A stretch of 64,000 nt of DNA, taken from positions 3,162,001-3,226,000 of the forward strand of contig NZ_CP123990.1 in assembly GCF_029919115.1 (NCBI RefSeq). Direction: 5' to 3'. A program made the position numbers and the translations under genes. Under the pieces are notes generated by a model, which saw only the letters and a list, made by a program, of their open reading frames with translations, had not been told where the DNA came from and did no database searches. Numbering within the stretch: position 1 is the first letter of the stretch; each line of letters begins with the position of its first letter. Shown piece by piece: positions 53,751-62,397 of the stretch. The stretch is from Variovorax paradoxus (GTDB lineage: Bacteria > Pseudomonadota > Gammaproteobacteria > Burkholderiales > Burkholderiaceae_C).

Positions 53751-53989
53751 TGCAGCCTCGTGGTGAGTGAGCGTCGCACTGGCGTCCAGAACCCCTGTGA
53801 GCGAGCCGCTCCGTTGAGCGAATGTTTTTTGCTGCGTCGTTCGCACGCGGCCTTGGCCGCGTGGTCCATTCCGATTAGTGTCGCCGCCGATGCTTTGCTT
53901 TCTCTCGATCTTCGGAAAGGAATGGGAGACAGTCCGCGTATCAGCACGCAGGAGCCGACGTGACTTGTATTGATCTCCACGGGCGGCGC

Positions 53990-54616
53990 TTACCCCCGCG
54001 CGCGGCGGTTCGACATCACCACGTTGTCCTTCTCGATCGGCGTTCCGGCCTGCAGGGCGGCAATCCATGCCTCGGTGCTCGTCACGGCCGCGAAATTGCT
54101 GTGGAACACGACGCTGAACACGCGGTGGATTTCCTCGGCGCTCACCTTGCCGGCCGCATTCTCGTACGGCAGTGCGCCGGTGGCATCCGAAAGAAACTCC
54201 ACGTTCAGGCCGCGGTGCATGGCCTCGAACACGGTGGACGCATCGCAGTTCTGCGTCATGTAGCCAGCCACGCTGAGCGTGTCGATCTCATGGCGCGCGA
54301 GCCAGTCGGCAAAGTCGGTGCCGGTGAAAACACTGGGAAAGGCCTTGGTCACCAGGTGGTCGCGCGGGCGCTTGGCAACCTCAGGATGCAGTTCGCCGTT
54401 GTGGGTGCCGGCCTGGAACACCGGCGCACCCTTGGGTGCGTGGTGCCGAACCACCACCACCGGCGTGCCCGCGGCGTGGGCCGCATCCATTGCCTTGGCA
54501 ATGTTGGGCAGCGACTGCTCGACCGGCGGATATTCGATCGGCAGGCCGCCGCCTTCGAAATACTCGTTCTGCACGTCGATCACGACGAGGGCGCGGCGCG
54601 GTGCGGGGTTGCTCAT
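53990..54616 (-). CDS. isochorismatase-family cysteine hydrolase
   Basis: A 208-residue hydrolase of the isochorismatase/nicotinamidase superfamily. The catalytic triad is suggested by Asp in RRALVVIDVQNEYFEGGGLP, Lys in VVVRHHAPKGAPVFQ and Cys in VAGYMTQNCDASTVFEAMHR. Members hydrolyse amides, vinyl ethers or similar bonds; the substrate is not evident. It starts at 54616 with an AGGAGCAAC site and is read divergently from the GlxA-type regulator, which may control it. Confidence 0.88.
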   Translation of the reverse strand: MSNPAPRRALVVIDVQNEYFEGGGLPIEYPPVEQSLPNIAKAMDAAHAAGTPVVVVRHHAPKGAPVFQAGTHNGELHPEVAKRPRDHLVTKAFPSVFTGTDFADWLARHEIDTLSVAGYMTQNCDASTVFEAMHRGLNVEFLSDATGALPYENAAGKVSAEEIHRVFSVVFHSNFAAVTSTEAWIAALQAGTPIEKDNVVMSNRRARG

Positions 54617-54720
54617 GGTGTGTTGCTCCTGGCGATGGTTGTGTTGGGATGGGTTGATTCTTCCCTCTCGGGCGTGTCCGAGAAAGTGGCCCGAAAGCCA
54701 TTCATCGATAAAATCGGGCC

Positions 54721-55698
54721 ATGGCCAGAAAACCTCCGGAAACCATCGCCGTCGTCGCCTTCGACGGCATCAGCCCCTTTCACCTGTCGGTGCCTTGCAT
54801 GGTCTTCGGCGAAGACCGCACCGAGGCGGGCGATCCGCGCTTTCGCCTGCTGGTGTGCGGCGTCGAACCGGGGCCCCTGCGCACCACGGCCGGCTTTACG
54901 CTGACGGTGCCGCACGGCCTGGAGGCCATCCGAAGGGCGCAAATCGTGATCGTTCCGTCGTGGCGCGATGACAGGCGGCCCGCACCGCCCTCGCTGATCC
55001 GCGCGCTGCAGGCGGCGCATCGGCGCGGCGCGGTCGTGGTGGGGCTGTGCCTGGGCGCATTCGTGCTGGCCGAAGCGGGCCTGCTCGACGGCCGCCCGGC
55101 CACCACGCACTGGAACCTGGCGGAGGTTTTCGCCCGGCAATATCCGAAGGTCACGCTGCAGCCCGAGGTGCTGTATGTCGACGACGGCAACGTGCTCACT
55201 TCCGCCGGCACCGCCGCAGGCATCGACTGCTGCCTGCACCTGCTGCGGGTGCGCTACGGCGCCGAGGCGGCAAACCGCGCCGCGCGGCGCATGGTGGTTG
55301 CGCCGCACCGCGAGGGCGGGCAGGCCCAGTACATCGAGCGGCCGGTGCCCGCCGCCGCGGAAAGCGACCGCCTTGCGCCGCTGCTCGAATGGTTGGGCCG
55401 GCATTTGCACACCCCGCATGAGCTGGACAGCCTTGCCCGGCGTGCGTTGATGAGCCGGCGTACCTTCACGCGGCGGTTTCGCGAAGCCACCGGCACCACG
55501 GTTGGCCAATGGCTGCAGAACCAGCGCCTGGCGCTCGCGCAGCGGCTGCTGGAGACCACAGGCAAGCCGGTCGAGCGCGTGGCGACGGACGCAGGTTTCG
55601 GCTCAGCGGTGTCGCTGCGGAAGCACTTTGTCGCGGCCTTCAAGATTTCGCCCACGGCGTACCGCAGGCAGTTCTCGCAAGAAGCAGTGGCCGGCTGA
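54721..55698 (+). CDS. GlxA-family AraC-type transcriptional regulator
   Basis: A 325-residue regulator with an N-terminal DJ-1/PfpI-like domain (TIAVVAFDGISPFHLSVPCM, VVGLCLGAFVLAEAGLLDGR, PATTHWNLAEVFARQYPKV) and a C-terminal AraC double helix-turn-helix (LDSLARRALMSRRTFTRRFR, TVGQWLQNQRLALAQRLLET, VERVATDAGFGSAVSLRKHF). The Cys in GLCLGA matches the nucleophile elbow of the fold. Divergent from the isochorismatase gene; local control of it is likely. Confidence 0.92.
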   Translation: MARKPPETIAVVAFDGISPFHLSVPCMVFGEDRTEAGDPRFRLLVCGVEPGPLRTTAGFTLTVPHGLEAIRRAQIVIVPSWRDDRRPAPPSLIRALQAAHRRGAVVVGLCLGAFVLAEAGLLDGRPATTHWNLAEVFARQYPKVTLQPEVLYVDDGNVLTSAGTAAGIDCCLHLLRVRYGAEAANRAARRMVVAPHREGGQAQYIERPVPAAAESDRLAPLLEWLGRHLHTPHELDSLARRALMSRRTFTRRFREATGTTVGQWLQNQRLALAQRLLETTGKPVERVATDAGFGSAVSLRKHFVAAFKISPTAYRRQFSQEAVAG

Positions 55699-55728
55699 AC
55701 GGTTCCGCCGGCAGCAGCGGGTTCAGGC

Positions 55729-56964
55729 TCAGGCGGCGCCGCGAAAGCGCAGCGCCGCCTGTCGCACCACCTCGGCCAGCAGGCGCTCCTTGCCCTGCTT
55801 CTCGCGCAGCCAGCGCGCATCGTTGCGGTTGGCTTCCACGCTGGTGCGCAACTCGCCGAGCGCCTGCGTGGCGTTGAGCGCCTCGCTGTGCCATTCGAGC
55901 TGCGTCATGGTCATGAGGATGTGGTCGCGCAGCGGCATGTGCTGCCCGCTGGCCGGGTCCACATAGACCGCGTCGAGCCCGAAGCGGCAGGCCTGGAAGC
56001 GGTTGTAGGTGTAGACAAGATAGTCGTCCTCGGTCGGCTCGAAGGGCTGCTCTTGCAGGAACCATGCGGCAAGCGACTGCACGTAGCCCGCAAGCGCCGC
56101 GGCGCGCTCCACCGTGAGCGGCGTGTCGAACACGCGGATCTCGATGGTGCCGAACTCCGGCTTGGGCCGGATGTCCCAATAGAAGTCTTTCATGCTGCGC
56201 ACGACGCCGGTGCGGGTCATGCGCTCGAAGTAGGCTTCGAATTCTTTCCAGCTCAAGGTAAAGGGCGCGCGCCCCGAGAGCGGAAACGCGAACACCGAAT
56301 TGAGCCGGGCCGAGTCGAACTGCGTGTCTTGCCCCTGCACGAAAGGCGACGAGGCCGAGAGCGCGATGAAGTGCGGTATGTAGCGCGACATGCGGTGCAG
56401 CATCAGCAGCGCCGCGTCGGCATCGGGGCAGCCGATGTGCACGTGCTGGCCGAAGATGGTGAACTGCTTGCTCAGGTAGCCGTACAGCTCCGACAGCTCG
56501 CGAAAACGCGGCTTGTCGTAGATGCGCCTCTCGTGCCATTGCTGGAACGCATGCGTGCCGCCGCCCACTACCGCAATGTTGAGCTTGTCGGCGTTCTTGA
56601 TCAGCGCCTCGCGAATGGGCGAGAGCTGCGTGATCACGTCTTGCGCCGAATGGCAGATGTCGGTCGAGATCTCGATCATGCTCGAGGTCATCTCGGGCAC
56701 CACGCTGCCGGGCAGCGGCGTTTGCGCCATCAGCCGGAGCATGTCCTCGGCATAGGGTGCCAGGTCGTAGTCGTGCGTGTTGACGAGCTGAAGCTCCAGC
56801 TCCACGCCCAGCGACAGCGCTTCGGAGCGGTTGAAGGGCTCCAGCTTGACCACGCGGCTTGCCGGGTCTGCGGGAAGCGCCGGCGAGCGGAAGTCGTCGC
56901 TGCCCGTTGTGCTGGAAACGAGGGGAGCGTTGGAGCTGTCTGGAAAGCCAATGGACGCGGTCAT
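55729..56964 (-). CDS. ybdK: YbdK-family carboxylate-amine ligase (glutamate-cysteine ligase-like)
   Basis: A 411-residue ATP-grasp-like enzyme of the GCS2 family, with weak gamma-glutamylcysteine synthetase activity in E. coli. [59 protein letters not shown] and [20 protein letters not shown] supply the Glu/His active-site pattern. An N-terminal Ser/Pro-rich extension of about 40 residues precedes the fold. Its ATG overlaps the antiporter stop, so the two are coupled. What it makes here is unknown. Confidence 0.9.
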   Translation of the reverse strand: MTASIGFPDSSNAPLVSSTTGSDDFRSPALPADPASRVVKLEPFNRSEALSLGVELELQLVNTHDYDLAPYAEDMLRLMAQTPLPGSVVPEMTSSMIEISTDICHSAQDVITQLSPIREALIKNADKLNIAVVGGGTHAFQQWHERRIYDKPRFRELSELYGYLSKQFTIFGQHVHIGCPDADAALLMLHRMSRYIPHFIALSASSPFVQGQDTQFDSARLNSVFAFPLSGRAPFTLSWKEFEAYFERMTRTGVVRSMKDFYWDIRPKPEFGTIEIRVFDTPLTVERAAALAGYVQSLAAWFLQEQPFEPTEDDYLVYTYNRFQACRFGLDAVYVDPASGQHMPLRDHILMTMTQLEWHSEALNATQALGELRTSVEANRNDARWLREKQGKERLLAEVVRQAALRFRGAA

Positions 56965-58232
56965 CGCTGCGTGTCCTCCGTGGTGCTGAAAGCCTGTGGT
57001 GCCCACGGCACCGAGCTTTCGCCTACCGCGTGAATGGCCAGGGTGGCGAGCACGGCGCCCATCACCTCCATCAGGAGAATCGAAGGCAGGGCCACCTGCG
57101 TGATCATGGTGCCGAGCAGTGGCGAGGCGGTGGTGAAGTTCGATGCGATCAACAGCGCGATCGCCGACAGCGGCGACATCGCGCAGCCAACCCAGAAAGC
57201 CTGCTTCCAGCTCGCGCCACTGCCGGGGTTGGCAATGGCCACTCCGGCGATCTTGGCGAACAGCCGAACGCCGATCACCGCCAGCACCACGCTGGCAACG
57301 GGCAGGGTCCAGTCGGCCTGCGCTGCCACGATGGACACCAGCACGAACATCAGCATGGTGAGCAGCGATGCGGCCGTGCCCAACTGCCGCTGCCAGGCCC
57401 AGGGCTTGGGGTTGAGCGTCTTGAGCAGCACCCCGCCGATCAGCGCGGCCAGCGGCGCGGAGCCGCCGACGTGCGCCGTGAGGGCGGCGCCCGCCGCAAT
57501 CAGCGCGAGCAGCAGGATCGAGGTGCTCTCGCTCGTCGGGCTCATGAACCGCAACGCCGTGCGAAGCGCCAGCGCCAGGATGGCGCCGATCACGAAAGAA
57601 AGGCCGAGCACCACCGCCACCGGATAGAGCTTTTGCAGCAGGGTCTGCGGGGCGCGCTCGATGAGGCCGGCCTGCGCATAGCCGAGCGCCAGCGCATAGA
57701 AGGTGTTGAGCGTGGCCAGCGTCATGGCGCGCTCGGTCACCGGGCCCGAGGCTCGCGTGTCCATGATCACGCGGCTCAGCACCGCCGGCGATGCGACGAT
57801 GGCCATCAGCGCGATGGGGTTGGCTACCGGGTCGGGCAGGCCCAGCAGCTGCAGCGTCCACAGCACGCCAAAGTAGGTGAGCGTGGCTTCCAGCAGGCTT
57901 TGCCCCAGCACCATCGGGTTGTGACGGAACCAGCGCAGCGGCAGGCGGCCGCCGGCTTCGAACAGCACCACGGCGGCGCCCAGCTCCAGCAGGAACAGGC
58001 TGATGCCGCGCAACGGCCAGATGGCGCCCTCGAAGCCGGCAAAGCCGACCACCGCGCCCACGATCGAATAGCCGACCACCTTGGGCAGGCCCAGGTAGCG
58101 CTGCACCAGGTGGCCGGAGGCCGCCGCGGCGGCCAGCAGGAGCGACCACAGCACGGTGGGCAGCCCCGCCGAGGGGCGCAGCCACTCGGACCAGAAGCCG
58201 AGCAGGTCGTTGATGAAACTCGTCAAATTCAT
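56961..58232 (-). CDS. CPA2-type cation:proton antiporter without regulatory domain
   Basis: A 423-residue monovalent cation:proton antiporter of the KefB/KefC type with about 12-13 helices: [60 protein letters not shown] and [20 protein letters not shown]. It ends in the membrane domain and has no TrkA-N (RCK) domain, which gates KefB/C. Start at 58232; no strong ribosome site is visible. Translation is coupled to the ybdK gene that follows. Confidence 0.88.
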   Translation of the reverse strand: MNLTSFINDLLGFWSEWLRPSAGLPTVLWSLLLAAAAASGHLVQRYLGLPKVVGYSIVGAVVGFAGFEGAIWPLRGISLFLLELGAAVVLFEAGGRLPLRWFRHNPMVLGQSLLEATLTYFGVLWTLQLLGLPDPVANPIALMAIVASPAVLSRVIMDTRASGPVTERAMTLATLNTFYALALGYAQAGLIERAPQTLLQKLYPVAVVLGLSFVIGAILALALRTALRFMSPTSESTSILLLALIAAGAALTAHVGGSAPLAALIGGVLLKTLNPKPWAWQRQLGTAASLLTMLMFVLVSIVAAQADWTLPVASVVLAVIGVRLFAKIAGVAIANPGSGASWKQAFWVGCAMSPLSAIALLIASNFTTASPLLGTMITQVALPSILLMEVMGAVLATLAIHAVGESSVPWAPQAFSTTEDTQR

Positions 58233-58551
58233 GCAGGTAGAAAAAAGCTTGTGGCCGCCGCTATTTGGCCGGCCGACAGTGTCACGTGGCGCACGCCCAG
58301 GCTAAGCCCGAGCAAACCCGCGAATGCGGGCTGCAGGCCAGGCAGGAGTCCGAGCGGAGTGTTGAAAGCGAAGCCCGAGAGGTGTGTGCGCATGAAGGTG
58401 GCCCAGCGGCGGGCACGGGGCGGCGCCCGGAAAAGCGCCGATGCGGGGTTTGTAACGCATGGCGGTGTCCTGCCCGTGCAGGACAAAGGCGTTTTCTGAG
58501 CAGCCGGCCCCCGAGCGCCTGTTGCTGGGCAGTGCGTGAACTAGTGCGTGA
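58233..58551. other. 319-base intergenic region between the antiporter and apaG
   Basis: No convincing gene. A frame at 58229-58486 on the minus strand overlaps the antiporter start but reads as compositional noise. A perfect inverted repeat TGTCCTGCCCGTGCAGGACA lies at 58466-58485; it may be an operator or terminator for apaG on the minus strand, though it lacks a T-run. Confidence 0.5.
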
Positions 58552-58947
58552 CTAGTGCAGCACGCGCGAGACGGGTGCGCCGCCGATGTCGGCCTCCAGC
58601 ACGAACATCGGAACCGGCACGTCGAAGCGCTCGCCCTCTTCGGTCACCACGAAGAAGCTGCCGTGCATGGTGCCGCTCGGGGCCTGCAGGCGGCAGCCGC
58701 TGGTGTAGCGGAACGATTCGCCCGGCGCCAGCAGCGGCTGCTGGCCGATCACGCCAAGCCCCTTGACTTCCTGCGCATGGCCGGAAGCATCGTTGATGAG
58801 CCAGCGGCGCGCGATCAGCTGCGCACCAACCTGGCCCACGTTGGTGATGGTGATCGTGTACGAGAAGGTGTAGATGTTGTCCTTGGCGGAGGACTGGTCG
58901 GCCAGGTATCGGGGCTCGACCTGGACGCTGAAAGGGCTGTGTGACAT
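58552..58947 (-). CDS. apaG: ApaG
   Basis: A 131-residue protein of the ApaG family (fibronectin-III-like fold), linked to cobalt and magnesium resistance and to diadenosine tetraphosphate control in enterobacteria. IYTFSYTITITNVGQVGAQL, RRWLINDASGHAQEVKGLGV, GQQPLLAPGESFRYTSGCRL and GTMHGSFFVVTEEGERFDVP are the family's core. Divergent from rpe across 71 bases. Confidence 0.95.
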   Translation of the reverse strand: MSHSPFSVQVEPRYLADQSSAKDNIYTFSYTITITNVGQVGAQLIARRWLINDASGHAQEVKGLGVIGQQPLLAPGESFRYTSGCRLQAPSGTMHGSFFVVTEEGERFDVPVPMFVLEADIGGAPVSRVLH

Positions 58948-59018
58948 GCGCGCGATGGTAACTGGAGCCTTCTTTCGCACCGCTTTCCGGGTTTTGCGGC
59001 GGCTGCGACAATCGGCGC

Positions 59019-59717
59019 ATGAGCACGCCGTTCCGCATCGCCCCCTCCATTCTTTCCGCCGATTTTGCGCATCTTGGCGACGAGCTGACCAAGGTCATCG
59101 CCGCCGGTGCCGACTGGATCCATTTCGACGTGATGGACAACCATTACGTGCCGAACCTCACCTTCGGCCCCATGATCTGCAAGGCCCTGAAGCCCTACGC
59201 CAAGACGGCGGACGGCGAGCCGGTGCCAATCGACGTGCACCTGATGATCCAGCCCGTCGACGCACTGGCTGCGTCTTTTGCGGAAGCGGGTGCCGACTAC
59301 ATCAGCTTTCACCCGGACGCATCGCCTCACGTCAACCGCAGCATCCAGGCCATCAAGGGCGCGGGCTGCAAGGCCGGGCTGGTGTTCAACCCGGGCCTGG
59401 GGCTGGAGGCGCTGGATTGGGCCATCGACGACATCGACCTGATCCTGATCATGTCGGTGAACCCGGGTTTCGGCGGCCAGAGCTTCATCGACTCGGCGCT
59501 GCGCAAGATCGAACTGGCGCGCAAGCGCATCGAGCAAAGCGGCCGCGACATCCGCCTGGAGGTGGACGGCGGCATCAAGGCCGACAATATTGCGCGCGTG
59601 GCCTCCGCGGGCGCCGACACCTTCGTGGCCGGCAGCGCGATCTTCAACGCCAAGGACTACGGCGCGGTGATCTCGTCCATGCGCGACCAGCTCGCGGGCG
59701 TGGGCAAGCAGAAGTAA
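59019..59717 (+). CDS. rpe: ribulose-phosphate 3-epimerase
   Basis: Interconverts ribulose 5-phosphate and xylulose 5-phosphate in the pentose phosphate pathway. 232 residues in a TIM barrel: [51 protein letters not shown] segment [38 protein letters not shown] and [20 protein letters not shown]. The metal His and Asp are all present. Nearby apaG is its usual divergent neighbour in Comamonadaceae. Confidence 0.97.
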   Translation: MSTPFRIAPSILSADFAHLGDELTKVIAAGADWIHFDVMDNHYVPNLTFGPMICKALKPYAKTADGEPVPIDVHLMIQPVDALAASFAEAGADYISFHPDASPHVNRSIQAIKGAGCKAGLVFNPGLGLEALDWAIDDIDLILIMSVNPGFGGQSFIDSALRKIELARKRIEQSGRDIRLEVDGGIKADNIARVASAGADTFVAGSAIFNAKDYGAVISSMRDQLAGVGKQK

Positions 59718-59724
59718 GCCTGGC

Positions 59725-59997
59725 TCAGCGCTTGACCTTGTCGTTGTAGACGCGGTCCGTCACGGGGCCGCGATCGGTATCGACGGCGCCGCGTTCGATG
59801 TCGTCATGGCCTTTGCGGCCTACCTCGCTCGGCTGCCCGTCCTGCGCCTCCTGGCTGTCGGAAGACTGGTCGCGCTCATGCGGCAGGCGCGGCGCCGAAT
59901 CTCCCCCTTGCTCGACCTTTGTGTTGCCGCCGCCGGCGTCCCGCACCGGGTCGTCCGGTGTGCCGGGGTCTTTCGAACGGGGCTTGCTGCTGCTCAT
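59725..59997 (-). CDS. small hydrophilic disordered protein
   Basis: A 90-residue protein without hydrophobic stretches, rich in Asp, Gly, Arg, Pro and Ser (QSSDSQEAQDGQPSEVGRKG). It is expected to be unfolded. A GAGAGGAAC ribosome site precedes the ATG. The hydrophilic, stress-protein-like composition is noted; I know no function. It converges on rpe with seven bases between stops. Confidence 0.55.
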   Translation of the reverse strand: MSSSKPRSKDPGTPDDPVRDAGGGNTKVEQGGDSAPRLPHERDQSSDSQEAQDGQPSEVGRKGHDDIERGAVDTDRGPVTDRVYNDKVKR

Positions 59998-60156
59998 GGC
60001 GTGTTCCTCTCGGTATCGGTCTGATGAGTCGAGCGTGCATCGCCGGACCGGCGGCGCCGGTAGGACAGGCGAGGCGGGCCCTGTAGGCGTGCCGCGCCGC
60101 TATGAAACCAGTAGCGTCTTTGCGCACAGGGGAACCCCTCCGCAATAATCGGCCGG

Positions 60157-61152
60157 ATGTCTTCCGATGATCCTTTTGCCGGCGCCGCAACCGACAGCCT
60201 GCGCATCCACACCTTCGCTTCGCTGAACCCCGGCCCACGGTTGCTGGTGATGGGCGGGGTGCATGGCGACGAAACCTGCGGCACCGTGGGCATCGAGCGC
60301 GTGCTGGCCGAACTCGACAGCGGCGCTCTCCGGTTGCTGCGCGGCCAGCTCACCTTGCTGCCCGTGGCCAATCCGCTCGCGCGGCGGCGCCTGCAGCGCG
60401 AGGGCGAGCGCAACCTCAATCGCCTGTTCAAGCCCAGCGAGGCGCCGGCCGACTACGAAGGCCGGGTGACCAATGTGCTGTGCCCGCTCATCGAGCGGCA
60501 CGACGTGCTGCTCGACCTGCACTCATTCCAGAGTGAGGGGGAGGCGTTCGCGATGATCGGCCCGCGCGACAACGCCGGCCAGCTGGAGCCGTTTGCCCGA
60601 GCCGCCGAAGAGGGGCTGCTCGCATTGCACCTGGGAACTCCCGTCGTGGTGGAGGGCTGGCTCGACATCTATGCCGCCGGGCTGGCACAGCGTTCCGCCG
60701 GAGTTGCAGTAGGCGATGACGTGATCGACTTCGGCCGCGGCACCAACGAATACATCCGCAATTGCGGCGGTTACGGCGTCACGCTCGAATGCGGCCAGCA
60801 CCGGGATCCGCAGGCCCCCGAGGTGGCGTGGCGCGCCATTCGCCGCGCGCTGGCGCTGCTCGGCATGGCGGAGCTGCCGCAAGGCATGCCAGCCGCGCCG
60901 CCCAGCCCGCCCCAGCTGCTGCGGCTGGCAAGCGTGACCGACCGGCTTCATGAAGAAGACAGCTTTGTGCGCGACTGGGCCACCTTCGACGCGGTGCAGC
61001 GCGGCGAGCCCGTCGGCATGCGCCACGACGGCACGCTGGTGAGCGCGCCGGACGATGGATTCATAGTCTTTCCGAACGCGCTGGCGCTGCCGGGCGCCGA
61101 GTGGTTCTACTTTGCGCGGCCGAGCGAGCGCGTGCTCGATTCTGTGGCCTGA
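60157..61152 (+). CDS. aspartoacylase/succinylglutamate desuccinylase-family protein
   Basis: A 331-residue zinc carboxypeptidase-fold deacylase. Zinc ligands are in LLVMGGVHGDETCGTVGIER (His and Glu) and VLLDLHSFQSEGE (His), with substrate Arg in GERNLNRLFKP; the C-terminal part contains NCGGYGVTLECGQHRDP with the catalytic Glu. It resembles AstE-type enzymes that remove acyl groups from amino acids. No arginine-succinyltransferase genes are adjacent, so the substrate is uncertain. Confidence 0.86.
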   Translation: MSSDDPFAGAATDSLRIHTFASLNPGPRLLVMGGVHGDETCGTVGIERVLAELDSGALRLLRGQLTLLPVANPLARRRLQREGERNLNRLFKPSEAPADYEGRVTNVLCPLIERHDVLLDLHSFQSEGEAFAMIGPRDNAGQLEPFARAAEEGLLALHLGTPVVVEGWLDIYAAGLAQRSAGVAVGDDVIDFGRGTNEYIRNCGGYGVTLECGQHRDPQAPEVAWRAIRRALALLGMAELPQGMPAAPPSPPQLLRLASVTDRLHEEDSFVRDWATFDAVQRGEPVGMRHDGTLVSAPDDGFIVFPNALALPGAEWFYFARPSERVLDSVA

Positions 61153-61162
61153 AGCATCTGCT

Positions 61163-61259
61163 CCTTCCCCCTCTGGGGGAAGGCTGGAATGGGGGCGGGC
61201 AGAGCGCCCAAATACACACGCCGCTTGCCCGACCCCGGCCCTCCCCCGGAAGGGGAGGG
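61163..61259. repeat. extragenic palindromic repeat pair
   Basis: CCTTCCCCC (61163-61171) pairs with GGGGGAAGG (61175-61183), and CCCTCCCC (61239-61246) pairs with GGGGAGGG (61252-61259). Between them GGGGGCGGGC (61191-61200) is nearly complementary to GCCCGACCCC (61227-61236), so the whole block can fold as a cruciform. The layout is that of a REP/BIME-type extragenic repeat and fills most of the gap between the deacylase and ku genes. Confidence 0.6.
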
Positions 61260-61353
61260 AGAAATGCCTACGATCCCTACGGCAGGCGCCGCAGCACTCC
61301 TACACCGGCGGGCCGCCCTTGGCGCAAAGTCTCGAGCCTGAAGGAGTGTGTCC

Positions 61354-62397
61354 ATGGCAGTCTCGAAAAAAGTACCCGCGCCGCGCGTCCTGTGGAAAGG
61401 CGCGATCAGCTTCGGCCTCGTCCACATCCCGGTGGCGCTGTACTCGGCCACCACCAGCCAGAGCATCGACTTCGACTGGCTCGACAAGCGCACGATGGAC
61501 CCCGTGGGCTACAAGCGCATCAACAAGAAGACCGGCAAGGAGATTGCGCGCGAGAACATCGTCAAGGGCATTGAATACGAAGACGGCGAATACGTGGTGC
61601 TGAGCGACAAGGAAATTGCCGACGCGTACCCCAAGACCACGCAAACTATCGAGATCGAGACCTTCGTGCCAGCCAACGGCATTCCGTTTCTCTACCTCGA
61701 GCGCCCGTATTACGTGGCCCCCATCAACCGCGGCGCCAAGGTGTATGCGCTGCTGCGCGAAACGCTGCAGCGCAGCGGCCGCATCGGCGTGGCGCGGGTG
61801 GTGATCCAGACCAAGCAGCACCTGGCCGCACTGGTGCCCGTGGGCCCGGGGCTGGTGCTGAACCTGCTGCGCTGGGGCACCGACATCCGGCCGTGGACCG
61901 AGCTGCCGCTGCCTTCGGAAGACGCGAAGAAGGCCGGTCTGAACGAACGCGAGATCAAGATGGCCGAGCAGCTGGTCGAGGACATGAGCGCCGACTGGGA
62001 CCCCGACGAATACAAGGACGAGTTCAAGGACGAGATCCTGCGGCTGGTCGACCGCAAGGTGGCCGCGGGCCAGACCGAGACGGTGACGCAACCCGAGCCC
62101 GAAGAGGGACAGGCAGTGGAAGGCCGCGGCGCAAAGATCATCGACCTGACCGAGCTGCTGCAGCGCAGCCTGCGCAAGGGCGGCGGTGCCAAGGCGTCCA
62201 CCAAGGCCGCCGACGCGGGCGAAGACGACGACGACGAAGAAGAGCCTGCCAAGCCGTCCGCGAAGAGCAGGACCACCGCCAAGGCCAAGCCGAAGACCAA
62301 GGCCCACGCCAAGACCGCTGCAAAAAGCACCAGCGGCAGTGCCGCCGGCAAGCGCAGTGCCGCCAAGACCGCCCCCGCCCGGCGCCGCGCAGCATGA
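61354..62397 (+). CDS. ku: Ku DNA-end-binding protein
   Basis: Homodimer that threads onto double-strand break ends and recruits LigD in bacterial non-homologous end joining. 347 residues: LWKGAISFGLVHIPVALYSA, KRINKKTGKEIARENIVKGI, TIEIETFVPANGIPFLYLER and PYYVAPINRGAKVYALLRET make up the Ku core; the last 90 residues are Lys/Ala-rich (KAKPKTKAHAKTAAKSTSG), as in DNA-binding tails. An AAGGAG site seven bases upstream supports the ATG at 61354 (a GTG at 61348 is less likely). Its stop overlaps the next gene. Confidence 0.96.
   Translation: MAVSKKVPAPRVLWKGAISFGLVHIPVALYSATTSQSIDFDWLDKRTMDPVGYKRINKKTGKEIARENIVKGIEYEDGEYVVLSDKEIADAYPKTTQTIEIETFVPANGIPFLYLERPYYVAPINRGAKVYALLRETLQRSGRIGVARVVIQTKQHLAALVPVGPGLVLNLLRWGTDIRPWTELPLPSEDAKKAGLNEREIKMAEQLVEDMSADWDPDEYKDEFKDEILRLVDRKVAAGQTETVTQPEPEEGQAVEGRGAKIIDLTELLQRSLRKGGGAKASTKAADAGEDDDDEEEPAKPSAKSRTTAKAKPKTKAHAKTAAKSTSGSAAGKRSAAKTAPARRRAA

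Larger units (their letters stand above)
53421..53989. other. 569-base non-coding region upstream of bcpA
   Basis: No convincing gene. It holds, from the bcpA side: a 20-bp palindrome at 53488-53507; two mutually exclusive hairpins at 53637-53711; a terminator-like hairpin at 53713-53750; and repeated GAGTGAG/GAGCGAG segments at 53693-53825. Short frames on both strands here have no family resemblance or usable start. It must contain the bcpA promoter and probably its regulatory sites. Confidence 0.7.

Noticed and set aside
53421..53989. tRNA or known riboswitch in the bcpA upstream gap
   Set aside because: The hairpins do not form a cloverleaf, there is no T-loop or CCA end, and no riboswitch consensus that I know is present.
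53649..54068. Minus-strand frames of 139 and 92 codons in the bcpA upstream gap
   Set aside because: Both run through hairpins and repeats, have no family match, and overlap the isochorismatase gene end; the only strong ribosome site here leads to nine codons.
58229..58486. Minus-strand frame of 85 codons overlapping the antiporter start by four bases
   Set aside because: The overlap suggests coupling, but the protein is low-complexity Pro/Ala/Arg/Leu with no ribosome site or family resemblance.
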